Below, in pieces: positions 33,031 through 41,523 of a DNA stretch of 47,147 nt (within the stretch, counting starts at the first letter, position 1; every line of letters starts with the position of its first letter). Source of the DNA: Treponema sp. (GTDB lineage Bacteria > Spirochaetota > Spirochaetia > Treponematales > Treponemataceae); the NCBI GenBank assembly GCA_016296575.1, contig JAEDJA010000019.1, positions 1 through 47,147 on the forward strand, read 5' to 3'. A program made the position numbers and the translations under genes. A model generated the notes under the pieces. The model saw only the letters and a program-made list of their open reading frames with translations, made no database searches and was not told the DNA's origin.

Positions 33031-34230
33031 ATGGATGATATTAGAGTAGCTATTTGTGATGATTCGGCTTTAATGAGAAATCTGATTGGTCGAATTATTG
33101 ATGAGAACGATGGACTTACTATTGCCGGTAAAGCAGTTAACGGACAGGATCTTCTTGACCATATAACTGAATTTAAACCGGACGTTATTCTCCTTGATAT
33201 TGAAATGCCTGTTATGGGTGGGATTAAATTTCTTGAAGAAAGAAAAGCCCGTCATATTGATGTACCTGTAATTATTCTTTCCAGTGTTGCTACTGAAGGT
33301 GCTTCTGTAACAATGCAGTGTCTTTCGTTAGGCGCCAGTGATTTTATTACAAAGCCAGGTGGATCAGTAACACTTAAAATTTCAGATGTAAGCGAACAGG
33401 TAATTGAATGCGTTGCTGCCTATGGTGGAGCCTACGCAATCATGCATCATAAAAATGTACATGAACCTGACTATTTCCATAATCAGATAAAGTACAGAGC
33501 TGCAGAAAAATTTGTTCAGCAGAAAAAAATTGAACAGGGTGTCCAGAATATTTCCATCAAAAAAGAGGAAGTAAAATCAAGCTTCTGGCAGCAGCCGGCA
33601 AAACCAAAAGAAAAACAAATAATTACTCCGGTGCGAGAAAGTGGTCGTATTGAAGTAATTGTTCTTGGAATTTCTACTGGTGGTCCAAACGCTCTCCGTG
33701 AAATGTTTAAGGATCTTTCTCCAGATTTAAAACAGCCAATTCTTGTTGTTCAGCACATGCCTGCCGGATTTACAGCAGAATTTGCACGAAGCTTGAACTC
33801 AATTTGTCCACTTCAGGTAAGTGAAGCTGTTGATGGTGAACCTATTTTCGGAGGACACATTTATATTGCTCCTGGAAGTCACCACATCTACATTGAAAAA
33901 CGAGCTATAGGAAATGTAATCCGTCTTTCAGATGCACCTCAGCGCAATGGTCACCGTCCTTCAGCTGATGTTCTTTTTGAAAGTGCTGCAAAGGTATACC
34001 AGAACCGTGCTTTGGGTATCATTATGACAGGTATGGGAAAAGATGGAGCTGCCCAGCTTGCAGAGATGCGAAAAGAAGGTGCCTGGACTTTGGGACAGGA
34101 CGAAAAATCTTCCATCGTTTACGGAATGCCTCGAGTAGCCTGGGAAATGGGTGCTGTTCAAAAACAAGTAGCTTTGGCAGATATGGCTCGTGAAGTGAAT
34201 ACTCTTGCTGCAGAACATTACATGCATTAA
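33031..34230 (+). CDS. cheB: Chemotaxis response regulator methylesterase CheB
   Basis: This 399-residue enzyme demethylates and deamidates chemoreceptors. The receiver domain (about residues 1-125) has the acidic pair DD near residue 10 and the phospho-acceptor Asp56 in LLDIEMP. The catalytic triad is Ser215 (GISTGGP), His242 (QHMPAGF) and Asp338 (TGMGKDGA), with the same spacing as in E. coli. The linker between domains is about 50 residues longer than in E. coli, and it is rich in charged and Gln residues. Eighteen nt separate it from cheR, and it converges with the ABC ATPase gene, leaving 12 nt. The long linker may change how phosphorylation opens the active site. Confidence 0.96.
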   Translation: MDDIRVAICDDSALMRNLIGRIIDENDGLTIAGKAVNGQDLLDHITEFKPDVILLDIEMPVMGGIKFLEERKARHIDVPVIILSSVATEGASVTMQCLSLGASDFITKPGGSVTLKISDVSEQVIECVAAYGGAYAIMHHKNVHEPDYFHNQIKYRAAEKFVQQKKIEQGVQNISIKKEEVKSSFWQQPAKPKEKQIITPVRESGRIEVIVLGISTGGPNALREMFKDLSPDLKQPILVVQHMPAGFTAEFARSLNSICPLQVSEAVDGEPIFGGHIYIAPGSHHIYIEKRAIGNVIRLSDAPQRNGHRPSADVLFESAAKVYQNRALGIIMTGMGKDGAAQLAEMRKEGAWTLGQDEKSSIVYGMPRVAWEMGAVQKQVALADMAREVNTLAAEHYMH

Positions 34231-34242
34231 TGATGATAAGGC

Positions 34243-35826
34243 TTACTCGTTAATAATTAAATACATTGGGTCTTCGTCGGGATGAAGCTCTAGGATGTGC
34301 TTTTCGTTAGCCAGTTTTTCGGAAGGATCGTGGGTAACGTGGAGAAGGGTTACATCGCCTGTTTCTGCAATCTTTTCCATAAGCTGAAGGATTCTGTCGC
34401 GGTAAGCTTCATCAAGGCCATGGCAAGGTTCATCAAGAATAAGAATTGGCGGACACTTCACTGCCGAGCGCAAAATAAGAATGGCACGCTGTTCACCGTA
34501 ACTTAAAGCTCCAAAGCTTTCATTTTCACGACCTTCAAATCCGCCTAGTTTCAGCCATTTTAGGGCGGCTGTCATTTCAACGTCGGTAGCAGCTCCGTAA
34601 AGACCAATGGAATCACGGAATCCAGAAACAATCACGTTTTTAAGACTTGTTCCACCAAGCATACGATATTCTACGTGCATTCGATAAGAAACTATTCCAA
34701 GTTTCTGCTTAATTTCCCAGATGCTTTCACCGCTTCCACGTTTCACGCCGAAAATACGCACATCGTTGGCATAAACCTGCCCGTTGTCGCCGGTAATAAG
34801 CTCGAGGAAAGTGGTTTTTCCAGATCCGTTTGGACCTCGGATAAGCCAGTGCTCGCCCTGACGCAGTTTCCAGCTAAGGTTTCTAAGAACATGGTGATCG
34901 CCCCATCCAACATTTACGTTGTTCATTTCGATTAAAACAGGACTTTCACTCTGGAGCATAGACTCTTTTGATGAAACTGATTCCCGGATAACGGAAGTGT
35001 CATTCAAAGTCTGGGCAAGTTCAGAATTAAAGGCAGTTTTTACTTCTTCAAAAGTGGCAGCTTTTTCGGCGGCCCGCTTTTCAAGGAGTTTTTCGTAATC
35101 AGCTCTTGGTCCGCAAAAAGAAATTTCCTTGTTTTTCCATTCCAGAACGTGGGTAATTGATGACGGAATTTCGTGCCATCGTTCCATTCCCATAATAAGT
35201 GACGGATAATTTTCAAAGAATTTAAGCAGGATGGTGCGGCTTTCTTTATCAAGGCCGGCAAATGGATCAGAAAGAATCAAAAGTTTTTTTCCGCTGATTA
35301 GTGCACGGGCCAGAAGTGTACGACGGATTTCTCCGGTAGACATATATTTAAGTCCGCGGTCGAGGATTTTTTCAACACCGCAAAGCTTGATTTCAGGGCG
35401 ACTGTCCAGTTCAAGTGCAACCTTTGGAAGTGGAGCATTTTTTGCAATTGATCCGCAAAGTCTTTCTGCAATAAAAACACGGCCGGTTCGTCCAATATCC
35501 ACGCCTCCTTCCATATATTCACTTTCATCATTTTCACGCTCTTCCTGAATAAGACGGGCGGCTCGTTCCAAAGAAACAATTTCTACATCATTTCCAAAAA
35601 CAGAAGAATAAAGGGGAGTTTCACTTGGATTTTCGGCAGAAGGAGCGTTTGGAACAATGCGGAGAGCTGGATCACCCGAAATTGCATTTAAAAATTCAGC
35701 TTTTCCACCGCCGTTTGGGCCTATTACAAGCCAGGTCTGACCGTCGGTAAATTCCCAGGTAATATGATCAATAAGGATATTTTTATTTGTTTCGATTCGG
35801 CAGTTTTTAATGGTAATTTTGGACAT
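34243..35826 (-). CDS. Tandem ABC ATPase (ModF/PhrA-like) with degenerate first nucleotide site
   Basis: This 527-residue soluble protein carries two ABC domains without TM segments. The first domain has Walker A GPNGGGKAEF, where Ala43 replaces the usual Ser or Thr that binds magnesium, and a Walker B-like SDPFAGLD, where Ser and Asp replace Asp and Glu. The second domain is canonical: GPNGSGKTTF, signature LSYGEQR and ILILDEPCHGLD. Its layout resembles ModF, the photorepair-linked ABC protein of E. coli, whose role is unclear. There is no transporter partner nearby. It is leaderless: TTGAAA-17-TATACT ends 6 nt before the ATG. It shares a divergent region with the exporter pair. Confidence 0.85.
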   Translation of the reverse strand: MSKITIKNCRIETNKNILIDHITWEFTDGQTWLVIGPNGGGKAEFLNAISGDPALRIVPNAPSAENPSETPLYSSVFGNDVEIVSLERAARLIQEERENDESEYMEGGVDIGRTGRVFIAERLCGSIAKNAPLPKVALELDSRPEIKLCGVEKILDRGLKYMSTGEIRRTLLARALISGKKLLILSDPFAGLDKESRTILLKFFENYPSLIMGMERWHEIPSSITHVLEWKNKEISFCGPRADYEKLLEKRAAEKAATFEEVKTAFNSELAQTLNDTSVIRESVSSKESMLQSESPVLIEMNNVNVGWGDHHVLRNLSWKLRQGEHWLIRGPNGSGKTTFLELITGDNGQVYANDVRIFGVKRGSGESIWEIKQKLGIVSYRMHVEYRMLGGTSLKNVIVSGFRDSIGLYGAATDVEMTAALKWLKLGGFEGRENESFGALSYGEQRAILILRSAVKCPPILILDEPCHGLDEAYRDRILQLMEKIAETGDVTLLHVTHDPSEKLANEKHILELHPDEDPMYLIINE

Positions 35827-35832
35827 GGCTCA

Positions 35833-35861
35833 AGTATAATGATAAAAAAATGCAGTTTCAA
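35833..35861 (-). promoter_or_regulatory. Promoter of the tandem ABC ATPase, leaderless layout
   Basis: TTGAAA (35856-35861) and TATACT (35833-35838) on the minus strand have a 17-nt spacer. Each matches 5 of 6 bases, and the -10 box ends 6 nt before the ATG. Confidence 0.65.
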
Positions 35862-35871
35862 TGTAGAGCTA

Positions 35872-35900
35872 TTGACATCTTGGAGATAAAAATTTAAGTT
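35872..35900 (+). promoter_or_regulatory. Possible promoter of the ABC exporter pair
   Basis: A perfect TTGACA (35872-35877) is followed after 17 nt by the weak TAAGTT (35895-35900). The roughly 50-nt leader contains a GGGT/ACCC hairpin just before the GTG start. The poor -10 makes the exact promoter uncertain. Confidence 0.35.
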
Positions 35901-35958
35901 AGTCATACTAAGGCTTCCTCGCGCGTATATTTGGGGTTTTTGATACCCTGGGGCTAAA

Positions 35959-37680
35959 GTGAAAAAAATTAAATTACTTTCTTATTTTAAGAAGTATTGG
36001 TGGGCTTATTCGATTGTACTTGTGGCTTTGATCACTTGTATTGCCCTGGACATGTACTACCCTCTTGTTTACAAAAAGATTGTTGATGAAGTTCTGGTGG
36101 GTAGAAAAATCGATTTGTTGGGTTCCTGTCTCCTTTCAATCCTCGCCGTGGGAGTAGGAAGATTTTTTTTCAATTACATTAAGGAATTCACCTGTGATAT
36201 GGTGGGTTCAAAAATCGGATCAGACTTACGAATTGAACTGTTCGAAAAAATTCAAAGTCTGTCAGCAATTTTTTTCGACAAAATTAACACCGGTGAACTC
36301 ATGGCCCGTATTACCGAAGATGCAGGTAAAGTATGGGACATTTTTAGTTATATCGGAATGCTTCTTTTCCAGACTATAATCCATTCAGGTCTTGCGTTGT
36401 TCTGTATGTATCGCCTGAACTGGAAGCTGGCTGTTATCCCTACAATTGCAATGGGACTTGCAGCTTTTATTGCCATCAGAATGGAAGGAAAACTGGGTAG
36501 TGAATTTGAAGCCATTGCAGAAAGTGGTGCAGAACTTAACAACACTGCTCAGGAGAATCTTGCCGGAATCAGAACAGTAAAATCATTTGCTCGGGAAGAG
36601 TACGAAAAACAGAAATTCTTTAAACATGCCAGAGAATTCCGTGATCTTAATATTGGTCTGTCAAAGATTTTTGTAAAATACAACCCGCTTATTCAGTGTA
36701 TTACACACATTCTGCCTTATATGGTACTTGTGCCAGGCGGAATAATGGTTATGAAGGGAAATGAACTGACGGTAGGTGAGCTTACAGCTTTTATTTCCTA
36801 TGCATCAAATATTGTGTGGCCAATGGAAATGCTGGGCTGGATTACCAACGGACTTTCCCAAGGGCTTGCATCCGTAAAACGCCTGAACAAAATTTTTGCT
36901 GAAGAAACAGAAATTAAAAGCGTAGAAGATGAAAATCAGCTTTCAGAAATCAAAGGAAAAGTTGAATTTTCACACGTCAGCTTTGCCAAGGAAAACGGTA
37001 CTAAAATTCTGGACGACATTAGTTTTTGCGTTGAAAAAGGTAAAACTCTTGGAATTATGGGTGCCACAGGTTCTGGTAAAACAACAATTACCAATCTGCT
37101 AAAGCGAATTTATGATTGCAGTGATGGTGAAATCCGGCTGGACGATGTGAATATTAAGGACCTTCCTTTGTGGCAGCTGCGGGAAAACGTTTCTACCGTT
37201 ATGCAGGATATTTTCCTGTTCAGTGATTCAATTGACGGAAATGTTCGTCTTGGTGATCGGGAAAATCTTACAGAAGAATTGGTGGATGCTTCCATTGAAC
37301 TTTCTGCCAGTGACGAATTTGTTTTCAATCTGAATGAAAAATTGAACACGGTAATTGGTGAACGTGGAGTGGGACTTTCCGGCGGCCAGAAACAGCGACT
37401 TACAATTGCCAGAGCTCTTTGCCGCAATAAACCGGTGCTTATTCTGGATGACAGTACTTCCGCCTTGGACACTGAAACTGAACAGAAAATTCAGGCTATG
37501 CTGCAGTCTTTGGAAGGCATAACAAAAATCATTATTGCCCACCGAATAAGTGCAGTCAGAAAGGCAGATGAAATAATCGTTCTGGAAGACGGAAAAATTG
37601 CTGAACGGGGAAATCACGCCCAGCTTTTGGAACAGAAGGGTCTCTACTATGAGACATACTGCACACAATATGCTGAATAA
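35959..37680 (+). CDS. ABC exporter half, subunit A (degenerate catalytic Glu)
   Basis: This 573-residue protein has a six-TM exporter domain (about residues 1-310) and an ABC domain. The Walker A is GATGSGKTT, the signature LSGGQKQR and the Walker B LILDDST, where Asp stands in place of the catalytic Glu. This is the hallmark of the inactive-site half of heterodimeric exporters such as TM287/288 and BmrCD. The start is the GTG at 35959 with only a weak ribosome site. Partner B begins 21 nt downstream and carries the complementary changes. The substrate is unknown; relatives export drugs, peptides or lipids. Confidence 0.92.
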   Translation: MKKIKLLSYFKKYWWAYSIVLVALITCIALDMYYPLVYKKIVDEVLVGRKIDLLGSCLLSILAVGVGRFFFNYIKEFTCDMVGSKIGSDLRIELFEKIQSLSAIFFDKINTGELMARITEDAGKVWDIFSYIGMLLFQTIIHSGLALFCMYRLNWKLAVIPTIAMGLAAFIAIRMEGKLGSEFEAIAESGAELNNTAQENLAGIRTVKSFAREEYEKQKFFKHAREFRDLNIGLSKIFVKYNPLIQCITHILPYMVLVPGGIMVMKGNELTVGELTAFISYASNIVWPMEMLGWITNGLSQGLASVKRLNKIFAEETEIKSVEDENQLSEIKGKVEFSHVSFAKENGTKILDDISFCVEKGKTLGIMGATGSGKTTITNLLKRIYDCSDGEIRLDDVNIKDLPLWQLRENVSTVMQDIFLFSDSIDGNVRLGDRENLTEELVDASIELSASDEFVFNLNEKLNTVIGERGVGLSGGQKQRLTIARALCRNKPVLILDDSTSALDTETEQKIQAMLQSLEGITKIIIAHRISAVRKADEIIVLEDGKIAERGNHAQLLEQKGLYYETYCTQYAE

Positions 37681-37701
37681 AATTGTGCTACGGAGTTGTT
37701 T

Positions 37702-39468
37702 ATGATTAATTCATATAAAGAAGACGAGAAAAGCGTAGACAAACCGAAAATTGTCACCATTGCTCGTCTTTTGAAATATTTATTTGAATACAAAGGGCGG
37801 ATTTTTATCGTTCTTTTATTGATGGGATTCGGTACTTGTGTCCAGCTTATCAACCCTCTGTTTTTTGAAGCTGCCGTTGACAAGTACATTATGCCCAAAG
37901 ATCTGCATGGATTTATCCGTCTGATAATACTTGCTGCAGTTCTAAATCTTGGACTGGTTCTGGCTATTAAACTGCGAATGCTTTTAATGGCAAAAACAAG
38001 TAACCAGGTTATTCTTAAAATACGTGAGCAGCTTTATACTCACATTCAAACACTGGACCTGAATTTTTTTGATTCCCGTCCAATTGGAAAAATCCTTGCC
38101 CGAATTACAGGTGATGTAAATTCCCTCAGGGATATTATGGAAAACTGTGTAACAACACTGATTCCAGAACTGATTACAGTAATCGCAGTAGGCGTCATTA
38201 TGTTTACAAAAAACTGGCGTCTTGCACTGGCTTCTTTGTTCAGTCTGCCTCCAATGATGTTAGGTATTTGGATAATCTCCAAGAAAAGCCATAACTACTG
38301 GCAGGTGTTCCGAAAGAAACAGTCAAATATGAGTGCCTTTGTAAATGAAGATTTTTCGGGCATCAAGATTGTTCATTCTTTCAATGCTCAGAAAGAAACA
38401 AATGCAACTTTCCGGTCAATTATCGGGGAGTACCGTGGTGCTTTTGTAAAAGCTGTTAGATGGTCCGATGCTTACTGGTCGGTAATTGACCTGTGCTGGA
38501 GTCTTGGAACAATGGCCATGTATTATGTAGGAATCAAGGTGATTGGTGTAACTGATGTTTCAATCGGTACATACATTGCTTTTGGAACTTACATAGGCAT
38601 GTTCTGGCAGCCAATCATGAACCTGAGTCAGTTTTATAATCAACTGGTAACCACAGTTTCAGGTGCAGAACGGGTTTTTGAAATCCTGGACACTAAAGCA
38701 AAGCTTGTGGACAAAGAAAATGCAGTAGAAATGCCCCAGATAAAAGGAAATGTTAAATTTGATAATGTTACTTTTTCTTACACTGGAAAGGAAAACGTTC
38801 TTGAAAACGTGAACTTTGACATTGTTGCCGGCAAGACTGTTGCTTTGGTAGGTCCAACGGGAGCCGGAAAGTCAACCATTGTAAATCTGATCAGTCGTTT
38901 TTACGATGTGAATGAAGGAGCAGTCCTTATTGATGGATATGACATCCGGAACGTAACAATTAAAAGCCTGCGAACACAAATGGGCGTTATGACCCAGGAC
39001 AACTTTATTTTTTCGGGAACCATCAAAGATAATATCCGCTACGGAAAACTTGATGCTACCGAAGAAGAAATTATTGCGGCTGCTAAAGTTGTACACGCCC
39101 ACGAGTTTATTGAAAAGATGGAAAAAGGATATGACACGGAGCTTACAAGCCGCGGAGGAGAACTTTCAAAAGGTCAGGGACAGCTGGTTGCATTTGCAAG
39201 AACCATGTTGAGCGACCCTCGCATCCTGATTCTGGACGAAGCTACATCATCAATTGATACAAAAACAGAACAGTTGATCCAGAAAGGAATTGCGGCCCTT
39301 TTGAAGGGAAGAACATCTTTTGTAATTGCGCATCGTCTTTCCACCATCCAGAACGCCGACATCATCTTTGTTGTTGATGAAAAGAATATTCTGGAAGCAG
39401 GAACTCACGAAGAGCTTCTGGCAAAGAAAGGAAAATACTGGAAACTGGTAGAAGACGCTAAGGCCTAA
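37702..39468 (+). CDS. ABC exporter half, subunit B (canonical catalytic Glu)
   Basis: This 588-residue exporter half has a six-TM domain (to about residue 325) and an ABC domain. Walker A is GPTGAGKST and Walker B LILDEATS with the catalytic Glu, but the signature reads LSKGQGQ instead of LSGGQ. In a heterodimer with subunit A the nonconsensus signature faces the Asp-type Walker B, forming one degenerate and one active site. The open frame begins with TTG at 37696; the ATG at 37702 has CGGAG 6 nt upstream and is preferred. The downstream gene converges, with 4 nt between stop codons. The two subunits overlap in spacing and are surely co-expressed. Confidence 0.92.
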   Translation: MINSYKEDEKSVDKPKIVTIARLLKYLFEYKGRIFIVLLLMGFGTCVQLINPLFFEAAVDKYIMPKDLHGFIRLIILAAVLNLGLVLAIKLRMLLMAKTSNQVILKIREQLYTHIQTLDLNFFDSRPIGKILARITGDVNSLRDIMENCVTTLIPELITVIAVGVIMFTKNWRLALASLFSLPPMMLGIWIISKKSHNYWQVFRKKQSNMSAFVNEDFSGIKIVHSFNAQKETNATFRSIIGEYRGAFVKAVRWSDAYWSVIDLCWSLGTMAMYYVGIKVIGVTDVSIGTYIAFGTYIGMFWQPIMNLSQFYNQLVTTVSGAERVFEILDTKAKLVDKENAVEMPQIKGNVKFDNVTFSYTGKENVLENVNFDIVAGKTVALVGPTGAGKSTIVNLISRFYDVNEGAVLIDGYDIRNVTIKSLRTQMGVMTQDNFIFSGTIKDNIRYGKLDATEEEIIAAAKVVHAHEFIEKMEKGYDTELTSRGGELSKGQGQLVAFARTMLSDPRILILDEATSSIDTKTEQLIQKGIAALLKGRTSFVIAHRLSTIQNADIIFVVDEKNILEAGTHEELLAKKGKYWKLVEDAKA

Positions 39469-39472
39469 AAGC

Positions 39473-40831
39473 TTACTCCGGGAAGAATCTTTCGGTTGCT
39501 TTCTGGCGAGTCAAATAAACGAATGAGTCTGAGTAGAGGTACATAAACTCTTCCAGGCTCATTTTTTTTGCATTCATGTAGACCACACATTCAAATTTGC
39601 CGGTTGCATCAAAATAAGGAAAGAAAGCAGCACAATTGTTGAAAACGTTTACTTCCGGTGATGAGCGTCGGTCTGTTTCTCGAATAGCTCCCACGTAGAA
39701 GCTGTCTTTTTCTTTATTTCCAAGAACGTACATAAGCGATTTTAGCATTTCGATTTTATAACCGCTGTCTGCAATGAAAGGCACAGGATTTTCAAGACCA
39801 CGTGAAGTCATTGTGGCAGAGAATGGCATATCGGTAACATCAACACCAGACTGATTGAATTTATAAGTAGTGCCAGTGGAAACAGAAACTACAGCTGAAG
39901 AAAGATTACGAACCCAGTTCAATGCAAAATAAAGGCTGTATTTTTGAGAAAGTACTCCCAAATGACCAGTGTCTTTTACGGTTACAGTTTCTTCAAGCAA
40001 AGGTTCTCGTTCAAGATTTGAACCGGCAATAGGAACTACAATACCGTCAGAAATCCATTTTACAAATCCTGCTGAAGAAAGATATTTTAAAGCTGGATCA
40101 TAATCTTCGATATTCAAAGGTTTGCCATTTCCAATGCTTACAAGATTTCCTTCTCCATCGTACATGGCGTCTTCTGTGTAAATGATGGAAGACAATTTTT
40201 CGTCAATCATGCCAATCATCTGTTTTACGCCGTCATAGGCATTTACATCAATTTCAACAAAATCCCATGGAAGAATCTTTCTGGTAATTTCACAGGCTTT
40301 TTCAAAAGAAGCAGTATAAAACTGATTGAAAGGAATTCCGGTAGAAACTCCCCGGGCAGCATAGTGACCGAAAATAACCAGGTCTGCGTAGGAATTACTC
40401 TTGTTGTTTCCAGGAGAGAATTGAAGATAAACATCACCATCGCGAAGGAAGAAATAACGGATAAATTTTGCTTTTCCTGTAGCTTTGTCTTTAATCAATT
40501 CCCAGGAACCCGCTGCATCACCAGGATATACATCCTGATCCATGGTGTATTTTCCAAGATCAGAATAAACATCAACTTTAATTATGGCGTGAGGTGAAAC
40601 AAAAATGCAGAAATCACGTTCAGTTTCTTCAAGACGGACCTGAAAAAGAGTTCCATCTGGAGAAGAGTATATTTCGGGTTTATTATTGCGGACATTTGTG
40701 AGACTTGCATTGAACCAGCTTTCCTCAAGCATGGCACGAATTTCAGAGGAGTCTGGAATTGAAAGGTGATTGTATTCAGCAAAAAGAGGAAATCCCAGGC
40801 ACAGAAGAAAAATGATGAGTGCTTTTTTCAT
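39473..40831 (-). CDS. Unknown exported protein (452 residues)
   Basis: I do not recognise the family. The N-terminus MKKALIIFLLCLGFPLFAEY is a clear signal peptide ending in FA, so the mature protein is probably periplasmic or surface-exposed; there is no lipobox. The body is rich in beta-like segments and aromatic residues and has no TM helix. The frame extends to 40852, but the ATG at 40831 begins the signal peptide, so I use it. A TATAAT box at 40838-40843 ends 6 nt before this ATG, without a good -35 box. The stop codon is 4 nt from that of exporter subunit B. It diverges from rlmE. Its role cannot be inferred; export with a treponeme-like signal is the main clue. Confidence 0.75.
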   Translation of the reverse strand: MKKALIIFLLCLGFPLFAEYNHLSIPDSSEIRAMLEESWFNASLTNVRNNKPEIYSSPDGTLFQVRLEETERDFCIFVSPHAIIKVDVYSDLGKYTMDQDVYPGDAAGSWELIKDKATGKAKFIRYFFLRDGDVYLQFSPGNNKSNSYADLVIFGHYAARGVSTGIPFNQFYTASFEKACEITRKILPWDFVEIDVNAYDGVKQMIGMIDEKLSSIIYTEDAMYDGEGNLVSIGNGKPLNIEDYDPALKYLSSAGFVKWISDGIVVPIAGSNLEREPLLEETVTVKDTGHLGVLSQKYSLYFALNWVRNLSSAVVSVSTGTTYKFNQSGVDVTDMPFSATMTSRGLENPVPFIADSGYKIEMLKSLMYVLGNKEKDSFYVGAIRETDRRSSPEVNVFNNCAAFFPYFDATGKFECVVYMNAKKMSLEEFMYLYSDSFVYLTRQKATERFFPE

Positions 40832-40837
40832 AATCAA

Positions 40838-40843
40838 ATTATA
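40838..40843 (-). promoter_or_regulatory. TATAAT close to the start of the exported protein
   Basis: A perfect TATAAT on the minus strand ends 6 nt before the ATG. No -35 box of note lies at 16-18 nt, so this is a weaker case than the other leaderless promoters. Confidence 0.35.
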
Positions 40844-40908
40844 CGTTCCCAATAAATAAAATTCTAGTTCCTTCTAAATTATCGGTAAGTTTCTTCCGAA
40901 AATCAAAT

Positions 40909-41508
40909 ATGGCAAAAAATAGTTACGAAAAACCGGACTTTTGGTCCCAGAAAGCATTCTCTGAAGGTTATCCTGCACGCTCTGTTTACAAGCTTCAGGA
41001 AATTGACCAGAAATTCGGATTTATAAAAAAGAACTACACTGTACTTGATCTTGGAGCTGCTCCTGGAAGCTGGACAACATTTCTTTTAAGAAAAATGGAT
41101 GGAAGTGGAAAAGTTGTTTCCTGTGACCTGAATCCTCTTTCTAAAGATGTAAAGGCTGATAATCTTACCTTTATTCAGGGAGACTTGAATGAAGCAGAGA
41201 TCCGTAAGCAGATAAAAGCGGCTGGTCCCTATGATCTTGTTGTCTGTGATGCTGCACCAAAAACCACTGGAAACCGCATGGTAGACACGGCTCGATCAGA
41301 ACAGCTTGTAGAAATGGCTATTTATTATGCACAAACAATGCTGAAAACCGGTGGAAACTTTTGTGTAAAAATTTTTCAGAATGGGGATCAGCAGAAATTA
41401 CTTAAAAATATGCGGGAAATCTTCAAGCAGGCAAAAGGATTTAAACCGGAAGCTTGCCGTTCAGAATCATTTGAAACATATCTCATCGGAATAGAAAAAA
41501 AGGTCTGA
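40909..41508 (+). CDS. rlmE: 23S rRNA 2'-O-ribose methyltransferase RlmE (FtsJ/RrmJ)
   Basis: This 199-residue enzyme methylates U2552 (E. coli numbering) of the 23S rRNA A-loop, using SAM. The K-D-K-E catalytic tetrad is seen in SVYKLQEI (Lys), VCDAAP (Asp), VKIFQNG (Lys) and SFETYLI (Glu). The SAM site is LDLGAAPGSW. Length is normal. A strong ribosome site is missing before the ATG, and no leaderless promoter pattern fits either. The LysM/M23 gene follows after 15 nt, so the two are co-transcribed. No link between the two functions is known to me. Confidence 0.95.
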   Translation: MAKNSYEKPDFWSQKAFSEGYPARSVYKLQEIDQKFGFIKKNYTVLDLGAAPGSWTTFLLRKMDGSGKVVSCDLNPLSKDVKADNLTFIQGDLNEAEIRKQIKAAGPYDLVVCDAAPKTTGNRMVDTARSEQLVEMAIYYAQTMLKTGGNFCVKIFQNGDQQKLLKNMREIFKQAKGFKPEACRSESFETYLIGIEKKV

Positions 41509-41523
41509 TAAAGGATTGTTATT

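Noticed and set aside
35901..35958. Possible riboswitch before the ABC exporter pair
   Set aside because: Only a short GGGT/ACCC hairpin was seen, with no match to a known riboswitch pattern.
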